Below are positions 45,082 through 53,584 of a stretch of 64,000 nt of DNA, piece by piece. Under the pieces are notes generated by a model. It had not been told where the DNA came from, did not search any database, and saw only the letters and a list, made by a program, of their open reading frames with translations. Each line of letters begins with the position of its first letter. The stretch's first letter is position 1. Position numbers and translations under genes: made by a program. Source of the DNA: JAPYTK01 sp964401935 (lineage in GTDB: Bacteria; Myxococcota_A; Polyangia; Polyangiales; Polyangiaceae); the NCBI GenBank assembly GCA_964401935.1, contig CAYOAL010000029.1, positions 1 to 64,000 on the forward strand. Reading direction: 5' to 3'.

Positions 45082-45263
45082 GCGCGAAGCTTAGCAAACG
45101 CCACACCGTCGAACACCCACCCGAACGGCGGAACGCACCTGCTCCTGGTCGGCGCCTGTCGCGCACTGACTGCGTCATCACGCACCGAAGGCGTCGGGCT
45201 AGCTGCCTCGCCCCGACGTCGTCGCGCCGAGGTCGGAGACGCCGACGTCGTCGTGCGGGCGCG

Positions 45264-45785
45264 TCAGCTTGGATCGAAGTTGGTGCGGGCCACCGACACC
45301 AGATCGTGGTGGGGGAACGAGAGCTGGCGGATCGCGTCGGCGATGCAGTCGGCCTGCTCGAGCGTGCCGGGACCGAGCGACACCGTCACCCCCTCGGCCT
45401 TCCCGTGAATCACGGCCACGCAGAGCTCCACCGACGACGACGACGCCACGTTGCAGGAGCTCAGATAGCCACCGTCGTTCAGCACCGCCTCGATCTCGGC
45501 CGCGTGCTCCTCGGGCGCCTCCTCCCCTGCGCCCTCTTCGCGTGCCCGACGCCGCTCCCGCTGGTTCACCTCTTCGCAGCTCTCGCCGGCCCCGTGTCCG
45601 GACACGTCTTCCCCGCGCCGGCTACCGCCTGACAGGAGGGCCAGGCTCGGCACCGTGTCCGGGTTGATCCGCGTCTCCGACGCCGGCGGCGCACTCGCCG
45701 AGCAAGCCCCCAACACCACCCCCACCCCGGCCCTCAGCGTGAATTCCAAAGCCCTTTTCACGTTCCGCGTTATACCCGTTGACAT
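45264..45785 (-). CDS. Hypothetical lipoprotein
   Basis: A 173-residue protein with signal ALEFTLRAGVGVVLGAC (lipobox LGAC). The middle is Arg/Glu-rich and helical (VNQRERRRAREEGAGEEAPEEH). The C-terminal domain contains DGGYLSSCNVASSSSVELCVAVIHG and TLEQADCIADAIRQL with paired cysteines. No family is recognised. It is divergent from the initiator tRNA gene, whose 5' end is 27 bases away. Confidence 0.7.
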   Translation of the reverse strand: MSTGITRNVKRALEFTLRAGVGVVLGACSASAPPASETRINPDTVPSLALLSGGSRRGEDVSGHGAGESCEEVNQRERRRAREEGAGEEAPEEHAAEIEAVLNDGGYLSSCNVASSSSVELCVAVIHGKAEGVTVSLGPGTLEQADCIADAIRQLSFPHHDLVSVARTNFDPS

Positions 45786-45811
45786 CGCCGCGTGGCTGAG
45801 TACTTTGCGCT

Positions 45812-45888
<77 letters not shown>

Positions 45889-45891
45889 CAG

Positions 45892-45926
45892 GAGTCTCGC
45901 CATCCCAGCGGGACTCTTCGCGTTTT
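45892..45926 (+). terminator. Terminator after tRNA-fMet
   Basis: GAGTCTCGC (45892-45900) and GCGGGACTC (45908-45916) form a 9-bp stem with one T-G pair and a 7-nt loop, followed by TTCGCGTTTT. Confidence 0.75.
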
Positions 45927-46007
45927 GTGCGTCCGATTTCAGCGCGACTTCGAACGCTCTCTACGCCCGCGGGTCGACGCAGGAGCGAGCCCGCCGTAGA
46001 AGGAACC

Positions 46008-46292
46008 ATGCCCACGGTGGTGCACGGCGACTTCGAGTGGGACGCCGACAAGGCGGACCTGAACGTCGCCAAGCACGGCGTGACGTTCGAGGAGGCTATC
46101 GCCGCCATGCTCGATCCGCTGGCGATCGACTTCGACGATCTGACCTTCCCGGAGAACCTGGTCACGTTGGCGGCTTCTCCGCGAGGGGCTATCCTGTACG
46201 TCATCACCACCGAGCGCGGTGACCGCGTTCGCGTCATCAGCGCTCGCCGAGCCACGAACCATGAGCGACAAATTTACGAAGAAGGCGACTGA
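46008..46292 (+). CDS. brnT: BrnT family type II toxin (ribonuclease)
   Basis: A 94-residue protein with the BrnT pattern FEWDADKADLNVAKHGVTFEEA in its first half and LYVITTERGDRVRVISARRA then HERQIYE at the end. BrnT folds like RelE and cleaves RNA; BrnA neutralises it. ATG 46008 has AAGGA just upstream. It precedes and overlaps brnA by 32 bases, the standard toxin-first order of this system. Confidence 0.9.
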   Translation: MPTVVHGDFEWDADKADLNVAKHGVTFEEAIAAMLDPLAIDFDDLTFPENLVTLAASPRGAILYVITTERGDRVRVISARRATNHERQIYEEGD

Positions 46293-46500
46293 GCCGACGG
46301 AGCCAACAGCCGAGTCGCTCGCCGAGATGCCGGAGATCGATGAGAAGCGGTTCCGTCGGCGTTCGGGTCGCGGCCACCATGCTGCTCGGAGCGCGGGCGA
46401 GATCGTCGCCATCGACACCGACCTGTGGCCCCACTTCGGCAGCCAGCAAGCGGTGAACGAAGCGCTTCGACGCATCGTCGAGGGCTCCGGCCAGTCATGA
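46261..46500 (+). CDS. brnA: BrnA family antitoxin
   Basis: A 79-residue protein. The N-terminal acidic/Thr-rich part reads EPTEPTAESLAEMPEIDEKR. The C-terminal ribbon-helix-helix-like DNA-binding part is VAIDTDLWPHFGSQQAVNEA then LRRIVEG. BrnA binds BrnT and represses the shared promoter. ATG 46261 is the start because the family-like sequence begins there. A degenerate copy of its 5' half lies at about 47211-47330. Confidence 0.85.
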   Translation: MSDKFTKKATEPTEPTAESLAEMPEIDEKRFRRRSGRGHHAARSAGEIVAIDTDLWPHFGSQQAVNEALRRIVEGSGQS

Positions 46501-46627
46501 CCGACGCTTCCACAGCGACGAGTCCTTCCTCCGGTCCGGCGGCCTAGGAACCACGAAGCACCACGGAATCCCATCGGTCTCCTCCGTAGAGATCGTTGGG
46601 AACGGGCCCGCGCAACCACTCATGGAC

Positions 46628-46654
46628 AACGCCCGTCAGACTCGGCGGGCGTTT
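46628..46654 (+). terminator. Hairpin after the second tRNA 3'-end repeat
   Basis: AACGCCCG (46628-46635) and CGGGCGTT (46646-46653) form an 8-bp stem, followed by TTCC. It may be the original terminator of the tRNA gene, displaced by the insertion. Confidence 0.65.
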
Positions 46655-46769
46655 CCGGTTTGGCCCAGCATGGCCTCCAGGGGCAGCAGCTCGGCGCGGG
46701 CGAGGTGACGCGCGGGCCACGCGCTCCTTGACGGACCGCGCGTTGCCGCAGGTGGCCTTGTGCTAGGTT

Positions 46770-47015
46770 TTGGTGGTGGCGGACCCCAAGCGCAAACCGA
46801 AGCCCGAGCCCGAACGGCCGAAGCACGGGCCGCATCCGGACGATGTGGCGGCCGGCGCGTTCGATGGCGCCGATGAGCTGCGCGAGATGGACGCCGAGGC
46901 CTACCTCCGCTGGCTCGAAACCGGCGAGGGAGACGACCCCTGGCCCGAGTCCTCGTCCGAGGCCGGGCCTTCCACAGCGCGCTCCGACGACTGGCGCGCC
47001 CTGGAAGCGAGCTGA
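46770..47015 (+). CDS. Small acidic hypothetical protein
   Basis: Up to 81 residues from TTG 46770, or shorter from GTG 46773/46776. A Lys/Pro/Glu-rich start (KRKPKPEPERPKHGP) is followed by ADELREMDAEAYLRWLETGE and an acidic tail. It looks like a stand-alone small protein of the antitoxin size class, but no family is recognised. It lies in the accessory region downstream of brnTA. Confidence 0.45.
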   Translation: MVVADPKRKPKPEPERPKHGPHPDDVAAGAFDGADELREMDAEAYLRWLETGEGDDPWPESSSEAGPSTARSDDWRALEAS

Positions 47016-47088
47016 GACGCGCGGTGGCGGCCACGTTGGGCGCGCTGGTGAACGCGCCATCGCTACCCGTCCGGGCGACACGGAGGCG

Positions 47089-47220
47089 ATGATGCCGCCG
47101 GCTCTCGTCGTGCAGGTTCGTCGCGTGGGCGGAGAGAACCTATGGGTCTGGTACACCGCGACCGATGAGCGGCTCGTCGTGCGCGCCCTCACCAACCACC
47201 CGCCGGTTCCGCTGGACTGA
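47089..47220 (+). CDS. Short hypothetical or gene fragment
   Basis: A 43-residue frame (MMPPALVVQVRRVG to NHPPVPLD). The stretch ENLWVWYTATDERLVVRAL resembles the C-terminal strands of RelE/ParE-type toxins, though it is too short for an intact one. It is probably a fragment and directly precedes the brnA-like remnant. Confidence 0.25.
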   Translation: MMPPALVVQVRRVGGENLWVWYTATDERLVVRALTNHPPVPLD

Positions 47221-47330
47221 GGATGGCTGCGCGCCGTCTCGCCGAGCTGCCGGGGTCGACGAGAAGCGGTGTTGGCGGCGTCCCGGCCGCGGCCACCACT
47301 CGACGCGCGGGTACACGAGCTCGACGAGCT
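47211..47330 (+). pseudogene. Degenerate second brnA copy
   Basis: From GACTGAG at 47211 to about 47330 the DNA aligns with the 5' half of brnA. Shared stretches are CTCGCCGAG(A/C)TGCCGG, GA(T/C)GAGAAGCGG, GTCGCGGCCACCA and GCGCGGG, about three quarters identical by eye. One frame still reads VDEKRCWRRPGRGHH against IDEKRFRRRSGRGHH. No complete frame remains. Confidence 0.6.
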
Positions 47331-47449
47331 GTTCGCTGGGAATAGCGACGGTGGCCTCCACCACGGACGTCTCACCCGAGGCGAACCCCGCCGCACGGGA
47401 GCCGCCGCCATCGAGAGGCTCGCACGGCCGCGGCAGCGCCGGGCGAGAC

Positions 47450-48301
47450 TCACGGTGGATTCTCGTAACTCTCGAACCACGCGGGGATCGCCTCGACAGC
47501 CTCCGAAAGCCAGACGTGGCCCGCGTCGTCGTTCCGCACCAGCTCGCTCTCCACCCCCGCCGCGTCGAGTGCCTCGGCATAGTCTTCGGCCGTACCGACA
47601 TCCACGATCACGTCATCTCCGCCGTGGAGGAACAGGGTCGGCGGGTGCTCGCGGTCGAGGTCGTCGGGAACGTCGCAGATGGGTCCGCTGCAGGTGGCGT
47701 AGCTTGCGCTGTGCACGGCGAGCGCCCGAAAGCGTCCCGGGTAGGAGACTGCCATGCGACTCGTCATGTAGCCGCCGCTCGAGATCCCCATGGCGTAGAG
47801 CGCGTTCCGATCGAGGTCGCCGAAGGTGCCTGCTGCGATCTCTTCGAGGATGGTGTTCATGAGCTCGTGATCGTCGGACAGCTCCCAGTCCCACGAGAAT
47901 GGTGGCACGTTCGTGTCCCAGTACGCCGCGCCGTCGAAGCGCGTCTCGGGCGTGATGAGCGCAAAGCCCGACGCGAGCAGTCGCTGATAGGTTCGGGAAA
48001 GCGCGAACGCCCCGAAGTGGTTCGACGCGGGCGCCCACGTCGTCTCCGCACTGACGAACGAACCCTGAAAGAAGATCACCACTGGCCAGCCAGCTGCGGG
48101 TGCCTCGTCCGCGGGGACCTGAAAGTGCACCTCACGCGACGACCAGTTGGCCAAGCCCACACAGGTCGTCATCGTCGCGTGCACACAGCTCACGCGGGTC
48201 CCGTCGTCGGTGCAGGGTACACCGAGGTTGTCGATCCCTGTGATTCCTTCGCCGCTGCAACCAGCGGCAGCGAGCAGGATGATGGCCAAGAGCATGCGCA
48301 C
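47450..48301 (-). CDS. Alpha/beta hydrolase (esterase) lipoprotein
   Basis: A 283-residue secreted esterase of the PHB depolymerase / feruloyl esterase type. The lipoprotein signal is VRMLLAIILLAAAGC. The catalytic triad is visible: nucleophile in GISSGGYMTSRM (GxSxG), acid in FLHGGDDVIVDV, and histidine in DDAGHVWLSE. The oxyanion region is VVIFFQGSF. GTG 48301 gives the signal a positive charge; ATG 48295 is the alternative. Substrate unknown. Confidence 0.85.
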   Translation of the reverse strand: MRMLLAIILLAAAGCSGEGITGIDNLGVPCTDDGTRVSCVHATMTTCVGLANWSSREVHFQVPADEAPAAGWPVVIFFQGSFVSAETTWAPASNHFGAFALSRTYQRLLASGFALITPETRFDGAAYWDTNVPPFSWDWELSDDHELMNTILEEIAAGTFGDLDRNALYAMGISSGGYMTSRMAVSYPGRFRALAVHSASYATCSGPICDVPDDLDREHPPTLFLHGGDDVIVDVGTAEDYAEALDAAGVESELVRNDDAGHVWLSEAVEAIPAWFESYENPP

Positions 48302-48529
48302 GCCAGCGCCCCACGCACACACCGTGCCGTAGTGCCGCCACTTTGTTTCAGGCACCTGGGCCGATCGCGTGAACGCGGCACAGCACGTCGCCGTGAACGG
48401 AGGTTGACGCGCTGCTCCCCCTGAGCCCCACCTCGGCCGATCCGCCACGTGGACGGAGCGTCATGGCGATGACGGAGGGATCGTGAGCTGGATGTCGCCG
48501 TCGGGGCGCGGTGGGGGTACGCCTTCTGG

Positions 48530-49282
48530 ATGACGACGCTGGTGCTCTCCTCACGCCACACAGCCGACGCCCAGGCGCTGTGGCGTGCGGCCGTGCGGCG
48601 AGGCTGGTCGACGGTGCGCGTGCGAGGCATCACCGTCCCCGCGATCAGCGAGGTGGACATCGTCATCTACGCCGAGGCGCTGTTTGCGCCCACCATCGCC
48701 GAGCGTCTCCAGCGCGCGCTCCTCGATCCGCCCGACGACTGGCTGGTGCGCGTGCCGAGCGACTTGAGACTTCGCTCCGTGCAGCTCACGACGCTGGGTG
48801 CGGCGCGCGAGGGGACCGCGCCCGCCTTCGTGAAGCCCCCGAACGACAAGACCTTCACGGCGCGCGTCTTTCAAGCCGGCCGCGATCTTCCCGAAGAGTA
48901 CGACGCCGACAGCCCGGTGCTCGTGGCGGAGCCCGTGCGGTGGATCTCGGAGTATCGCTGTTTCTGCCGCGACGAGGAGGTCATCACCGTGTCGCCGTAT
49001 GTCCTCGAGGGTCAACCCGCCGTCGGTCGGGACTATGCTGCACCGGCAGACGAGCTGAGCGAGGCCCAGACGTTCGCCAGCGCCGTCCTGCGGGCGATGC
49101 GCGGCTTCACGCCCCGCGCGATCGTGATCGACGTGGGCATCATCGAGCACCGCGGGTGGGCCGTCGTCGAGGCCAACGGCGCGTGGGGCGCTGGCATCTA
49201 CGGCTGCGATCCAGCTGGCGCCCTGGACGTCGTGGCCGGTGCCACCGTGCTCCTCGCGCCGGCGCCCGCCGAGCCAGCGTGA
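48530..49282 (+). CDS. ATP-grasp domain protein (DUF4343-like)
   Basis: A 250-residue cytosolic protein. The C-terminal half has the ATP-grasp pattern: FVKPPNDKTFTARVF (lysine loop), VLVAEPVRWISEYRCFCRD, and the metal-binding end VVEANGAWGAGIYGCDP. DUF4343 members are predicted carboxylate-amine ligases of unknown substrate. It stands alone between an esterase and a lipoprotein. Confidence 0.8.
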   Translation: MTTLVLSSRHTADAQALWRAAVRRGWSTVRVRGITVPAISEVDIVIYAEALFAPTIAERLQRALLDPPDDWLVRVPSDLRLRSVQLTTLGAAREGTAPAFVKPPNDKTFTARVFQAGRDLPEEYDADSPVLVAEPVRWISEYRCFCRDEEVITVSPYVLEGQPAVGRDYAAPADELSEAQTFASAVLRAMRGFTPRAIVIDVGIIEHRGWAVVEANGAWGAGIYGCDPAGALDVVAGATVLLAPAPAEPA

Positions 49283-49485
49283 TGGCACCCACTCCGTTCT
49301 TGTTCACGCCGGGGGGAAGGTTCGGCCGACGGGTGTCTCGGATGGTCGATCCGCGCTGAGCGACGCGGTTGCTGTCGGACGGCGATCACGTGAACGTCAC
49401 TTCTCTATCGGGCTGCGCGGCGCAAGGTTGTAAGCGCTCGACATCGCGCTGAGGACGCGGGCACGGGGGTTGCTGTGGACGGGGC

Positions 49486-50490
49486 ATGCCTCGCCTTCCT
49501 CGCGCTCTCGCTCGGACGCGCTCGCTCGCGCGAAGGTGCGCGCTCGCGCCGCCGTTCGAGCTCCGCCGCGTGCTCCCCGTCGTTCTCTTGGCTGTCGTTG
49601 ACGCGGGTTGTGGTCCCGCCGTTCTTGTCGAGCGTGACCGGCGCTCGCCACCCGACGAGACGGCGCCTCCAGGGCCTGCGTCCCCGCCGAAGGAGCCAAG
49701 TGAGCCGATTGAAGCGTGGCCGCACGACTGCGCGGACACGGGGATCCACGTCGAAGGTCTGGTGTTCGACCGCGCGTGCCCCTCGGACACGCTCGCGCTC
49801 GCCCACTACGACGGCGCGGTGGTCGCGTTCAACGATGGGTGGAGGGCGGACATCCGAGCGTGCGCCGACGACGCGGCGTCGTCCATCAGCCTCGAGCCGT
49901 GGGAGCTCACGGGCGAGCGACAGGTGTTGAACGCGGGCTCGCTCCGCCTTGGCCCCGACCTCGAGTACGAGCTGACCCATGGCGAGCTTCACACGATCGT
50001 GTTTCATGGCGCCGGCGAGGTGGTGGAGGCCCGGTTCGACGCGCACTTCGTGACCGCGGACGGGAGCTCCGCGGTGACCGTCGCCGGCGGGACGGTGCGC
50101 GCGTGCGTGCTGCCACGCTACGCCTCTCCATGGGACGAGGGCCTCGGGGAATGCGGCGCCACTCTCCCATGCCCGGACGTCGAGCTCCCGTGCAACGACC
50201 AGGTGTGCGAGCGCGACCGCTGCGTGATCGTCCCCAGCCCCGAAGCGGTCGGCGCGCCGCTGCCCGAGCAACTCCAGCGCTCCGGCGACTGCCATCGCTT
50301 GGTTTGCGGCGAGCACGGCGCGATCGAGCTCGAGCACGCCCCCGAGGACCTTCCCGACGACGGCAACCCCTGCACCATCGGCTGGTGCCACCCCGATGGG
50401 TTCACTGGGAGCGACGCCGCTCCTGCCGGTGCGCCTTGCGCCGACGGCAGAGGCGCGTGCGGCGACGACGGCGCGTGCGTCGTGCCGTGA
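49486..50490 (+). CDS. Cys-rich lipoprotein of unknown function
   Basis: Up to 334 residues. A signal LRRVLPVVLLAVVDAGC has lipobox DAGC; the 24 preceding Arg-rich residues may be untranslated. After a Pro/Glu-rich spacer comes a beta-rich domain (DTLALAHYDGAVVAF, LHTIVFHGAGEVVEARF). The C-terminal third is Cys-rich (CPDVELPCNDQVCERDRC, DGNPCTIGWC, GACGDDGACVV), like the variable Cys-rich tails of myxobacterial surface proteins. Confidence 0.65.
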   Translation: MPRLPRALARTRSLARRCALAPPFELRRVLPVVLLAVVDAGCGPAVLVERDRRSPPDETAPPGPASPPKEPSEPIEAWPHDCADTGIHVEGLVFDRACPSDTLALAHYDGAVVAFNDGWRADIRACADDAASSISLEPWELTGERQVLNAGSLRLGPDLEYELTHGELHTIVFHGAGEVVEARFDAHFVTADGSSAVTVAGGTVRACVLPRYASPWDEGLGECGATLPCPDVELPCNDQVCERDRCVIVPSPEAVGAPLPEQLQRSGDCHRLVCGEHGAIELEHAPEDLPDDGNPCTIGWCHPDGFTGSDAAPAGAPCADGRGACGDDGACVVP

Positions 50491-50534
50491 CGCGGATCGG
50501 GCGACCGCAGCGTTCGCGAGCGCCGCGGTAGGCG

Positions 50535-53084
50535 TCAGCGAGCCAGCGCCGGGTCGCTCGGAGACAAAGGCAACACGACGGTGAACACGCTGCCGTGGCC
50601 CCACGCGCTCTCGACGTGAATGCACCCGCCGAGCAAGCTCGCGAGCCGCTCGCAGATCGCCAAGCCGAGACCGGTGCCCTCGTGCCGACGCTGGAGCCCC
50701 GCGTCGAGCTGTCGGAAGGGGAGAAACGCCACCGCGATGTCCTCCGGTCTCATGCCGATGCCCGTGTCGGCCACGCGAATCCGTGCGCGGCGGCGGACGT
50801 TCGGCGCCCCCGACGGATCGGGCTCGTCCACCACGTCGGCGGTGAGCGTCACCGCGCCGCGCTCGGTGAACTTGATCGCGTTGTTCAGGAGGTTGAGCAG
50901 GATCTGCTCCACCCGCCGACGGTCGCTCTCGATGGGCGCGTCGAGCCCGCGCCGCTCCACGTGCAAGGCCAGGCCCTTCTTGTCGGCCATGGGCCTCACC
51001 GACGCGACGACGTGATCGATGGCCGCGCCGAGCTCGAAGGGCGCGCACCGCGTCTCGAGCTGCCCGGCCTCGATCTTCGAGATGTCGAGCACGTCGTTGA
51101 TGAGGTCCAACAGGTGCCGCGCGCTCCCATGCACCATGCCGAGCTGCCTGACCTGTTCGTCGGTGAGGGGTCCCGCCATGCCCTTGAGCACGATCCCGGT
51201 GAACCCAAGCACCGAGTTCAACGGCGTTCGGAGCTCGTGCGACATGGTGGCGAGGAACGCCGACTTGACGCGATCCGCCGCCTCCGCGCGCGCACGCGCC
51301 GCGTCGAGGTCGCGGGTGCGCTCGGCCACCTTGCGCTCGAGGCTCTCGTTGAGCTCGCGCAGCGCCCGCTCTGCGAGCTTGCGCTCGGTGATGTCCATGG
51401 AGAGCACGAAGATCCCTTCCGGGACGGGCTGAACTCTCACGTCGAACCACCCCGACGAGCCATCGGAGAAACTGAACGCCACTTCGTCGCGCACAAAGAC
51501 GCGCTCCTCGAGCGAGCGCGAGAGGAGCGCGAACACCTCCGTCGCCTCGATGCCCGGCCACGCTTCGGGCATCGTCCGGCCCAACAGCTCGTCGTTGGGC
51601 CGGCGATTTTGCAGCGCCGCGGCGGGGTTGAGATACAGATAGCGGAGCTCGAAATCGAGGAGCTGACAGCCCTCGAGGATGGTGTCGAGCGTGGTGCGGT
51701 AGCGCTCCTCGCTGCCCCGTAACGCGTCTTCGGCGCGCCGACGCTCGGCGATGTCGACGCCTACCCCCACCAGACACGGCGCCCCATCGAGCATGACGCG
51801 GCGACCGGTGAAGAAGTAGGGAGTGGTGGTGCCATCCTTGGCGAGGAGCGGCGCCTCCACCGTCGCCTCGCCATGCTCGAACACGGCCGCGATCTTCTGC
51901 TGAATGAGCGGCTTGTCCTCGGGGCGGTAGAAGTCGAGCGGGTGCATTCGCGCGATCTCCGCCGCCGTGTAGCCCGATACGCGCTCGAAGTTGCGATTCC
52001 ACCGGAGGAACCGCCCGGTCTCGTCGTAGTGATAGAGGATCCCCGGCATCGCCTCGATGAGGCCGCTGGCAAATCGTTGCTCGCTCGCGGCGACCGCCTC
52101 GGCGGCCCTGCGCTCGGTGATGTCGCGCAGGATCATCGAGCCACCCACGACGCGCGCGCTGCCCGCCGCCTCAGCTGGACCCCAGATCGGCGACACGGTG
52201 ATGGCGACGGGCAACCGCGCCCCGTCCTTTCTCACGCGGAGGGTCTCGAGCTGCGCGACGCGCGCGCCGCCGCGGATCCGTTCGAGGATCGTCCGTGCTT
52301 CGTCGGCCAGCTCGGGCGGGATCACGGCGCCGATGGAGTGGCCGACGATCTCGTCCGCGCTCCAGCCGAAGACGCGCTCTGCGGCCGGGTTCCAGCTGGT
52401 GACCGTGCCGTCGAGAGACGTGCTGAGGATGGCGTCGTCGGCACCATCCACGATGGCGACCAGCTGCTCGACCCTCGCCTCCGCCTGCCGGCGGGCCTCC
52501 TCTTTGGCCATGTAGTCGAGGCCGAAGGAGATGTCGGCCGCAGCCTCGACGAGGAGCGAGATCTCCTCGTCGCGAAAGAAGCCCGCCCGGTCGGCGTAGA
52601 CGCTGAGCGTCCCCCGCACGCGGCCGCCCTCGTGGATGGGAAGCGCCGCCGACGCGCCGAACCCTCGCCGCTCGAGCTCTCCCCGCCACGGGACGCTGGC
52701 TGGATCCGAGAAGAGGTCGTTGCAGATGTAGGGTCGGTCCTCTCGGAACGCGGTGCCGGAAGGTCCGTGGCCCTCCGGCCGGTCGTCCGTGTACACCTCG
52801 ACGCGGTCGAGGTAGCCGCTCGTGTCGCCCGCGCTGGCCACGACCACGAGCTCGTGCGTCGCCTCGTTGCACCACCCGATCCAAGCCATGAGCAAGCCGC
52901 CATGGCCGATGAGGACATCACACACTCTGGTGAACAGCTCCTCGCGCGTGTGGTGGCGCACGCTGGCGCGGTTGATCTGCCCAAGCGCGACGTAGAGGCG
53001 CCTCAAACGCTCGAGCTCGTGGCCGTGAGGCGCGCCCAGCAGGGCTCCCCCCTCGGCCTGGATCGTCCCTCCTGTCTGGCTCAC
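50535..53084 (-). CDS. GAF-PAS-PAS-PAS hybrid-input histidine kinase
   Basis: An 849-residue soluble kinase. GAF is at about 20-190 (RREELFTRV-like TREELFTRVCDVLI to LLVEAAADIS). Three PAS domains follow at about 205-325, 335-450 and 460-580, with typical ends MILRDITERRAAE, GVGVDIAERRRAE and VLSMDITERKLAE. A coiled coil leads to HisKA (FLATMSHELRTPLNSVLG) and HATPase (LLNLLNNAIKFTERG, VADTGIGM, GTGLGLAICERLASLLGG). GTG 53084 starts one base before the PilZ stop codon ends, so it is translationally coupled. No receiver or regulator is nearby. Confidence 0.93.
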   Translation of the reverse strand: MSQTGGTIQAEGGALLGAPHGHELERLRRLYVALGQINRASVRHHTREELFTRVCDVLIGHGGLLMAWIGWCNEATHELVVVASAGDTSGYLDRVEVYTDDRPEGHGPSGTAFREDRPYICNDLFSDPASVPWRGELERRGFGASAALPIHEGGRVRGTLSVYADRAGFFRDEEISLLVEAAADISFGLDYMAKEEARRQAEARVEQLVAIVDGADDAILSTSLDGTVTSWNPAAERVFGWSADEIVGHSIGAVIPPELADEARTILERIRGGARVAQLETLRVRKDGARLPVAITVSPIWGPAEAAGSARVVGGSMILRDITERRAAEAVAASEQRFASGLIEAMPGILYHYDETGRFLRWNRNFERVSGYTAAEIARMHPLDFYRPEDKPLIQQKIAAVFEHGEATVEAPLLAKDGTTTPYFFTGRRVMLDGAPCLVGVGVDIAERRRAEDALRGSEERYRTTLDTILEGCQLLDFELRYLYLNPAAALQNRRPNDELLGRTMPEAWPGIEATEVFALLSRSLEERVFVRDEVAFSFSDGSSGWFDVRVQPVPEGIFVLSMDITERKLAERALRELNESLERKVAERTRDLDAARARAEAADRVKSAFLATMSHELRTPLNSVLGFTGIVLKGMAGPLTDEQVRQLGMVHGSARHLLDLINDVLDISKIEAGQLETRCAPFELGAAIDHVVASVRPMADKKGLALHVERRGLDAPIESDRRRVEQILLNLLNNAIKFTERGAVTLTADVVDEPDPSGAPNVRRRARIRVADTGIGMRPEDIAVAFLPFRQLDAGLQRRHEGTGLGLAICERLASLLGGCIHVESAWGHGSVFTVVLPLSPSDPALAR

Positions 53085-53085
53085 C

Positions 53086-53475
53086 TCAGTTCCGATTGAG
53101 ATCGGTGGGGTCGCCACGCAGATAGGCGATGGTGCGGATCGCCGACACGAGACGCTCGCGCTCTTCGCGCTGCAGATCGATGAACATGATCCCCATCCCT
53201 GGGTTGAGGTTGTCACCGAACACGGTCAACCGGTTGAGCCAGTGCACCCTGCCCTTCATCGTGAACGGTGCGTCGGGTGGGCGCGGCGTGAAGCTGAGGG
53301 TGAGGACGGTACCCACCGGCATCGGATCGTTGGTGCGCACGAAGATCCCCATCTCGGAGATGTTCGTGATCGAGGCGAACAGGAAGGTCTCCTCCGTCTC
53401 GCAGTCCACGTCCCAGCACACGTCCGCTCGGTGGGTTGCGCGTTGGTCCGTCTGCGGCGGTTCGGACCCAGCCAT
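53086..53475 (-). CDS. PilZ domain c-di-GMP-binding protein (TIGR02266-like)
   Basis: A 129-residue single-domain PilZ protein. It keeps the RxxxR motif (R12ATHR16) and the NxSxxG motif (N38ISEMG43) that bind c-di-GMP. The family ending GMGIMFIDLQREERERLVSAI resembles the myxobacterial TIGR02266 paralogues. It is the upstream partner of the GAF-PAS kinase gene, suggesting c-di-GMP control of that kinase (inference). Confidence 0.9.
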   Translation of the reverse strand: MAGSEPPQTDQRATHRADVCWDVDCETEETFLFASITNISEMGIFVRTNDPMPVGTVLTLSFTPRPPDAPFTMKGRVHWLNRLTVFGDNLNPGMGIMFIDLQREERERLVSAIRTIAYLRGDPTDLNRN

Positions 53476-53584
53476 CGATCAAGACCTATCGCTGTTCCCC
53501 ACCGGCGTCGAGCGCGAACGCGAACGCAGACGCCCGCTGTCCGCGCGTGACGTCTACGTCGCGCCATAGCCTCGGCGGAGCGCG

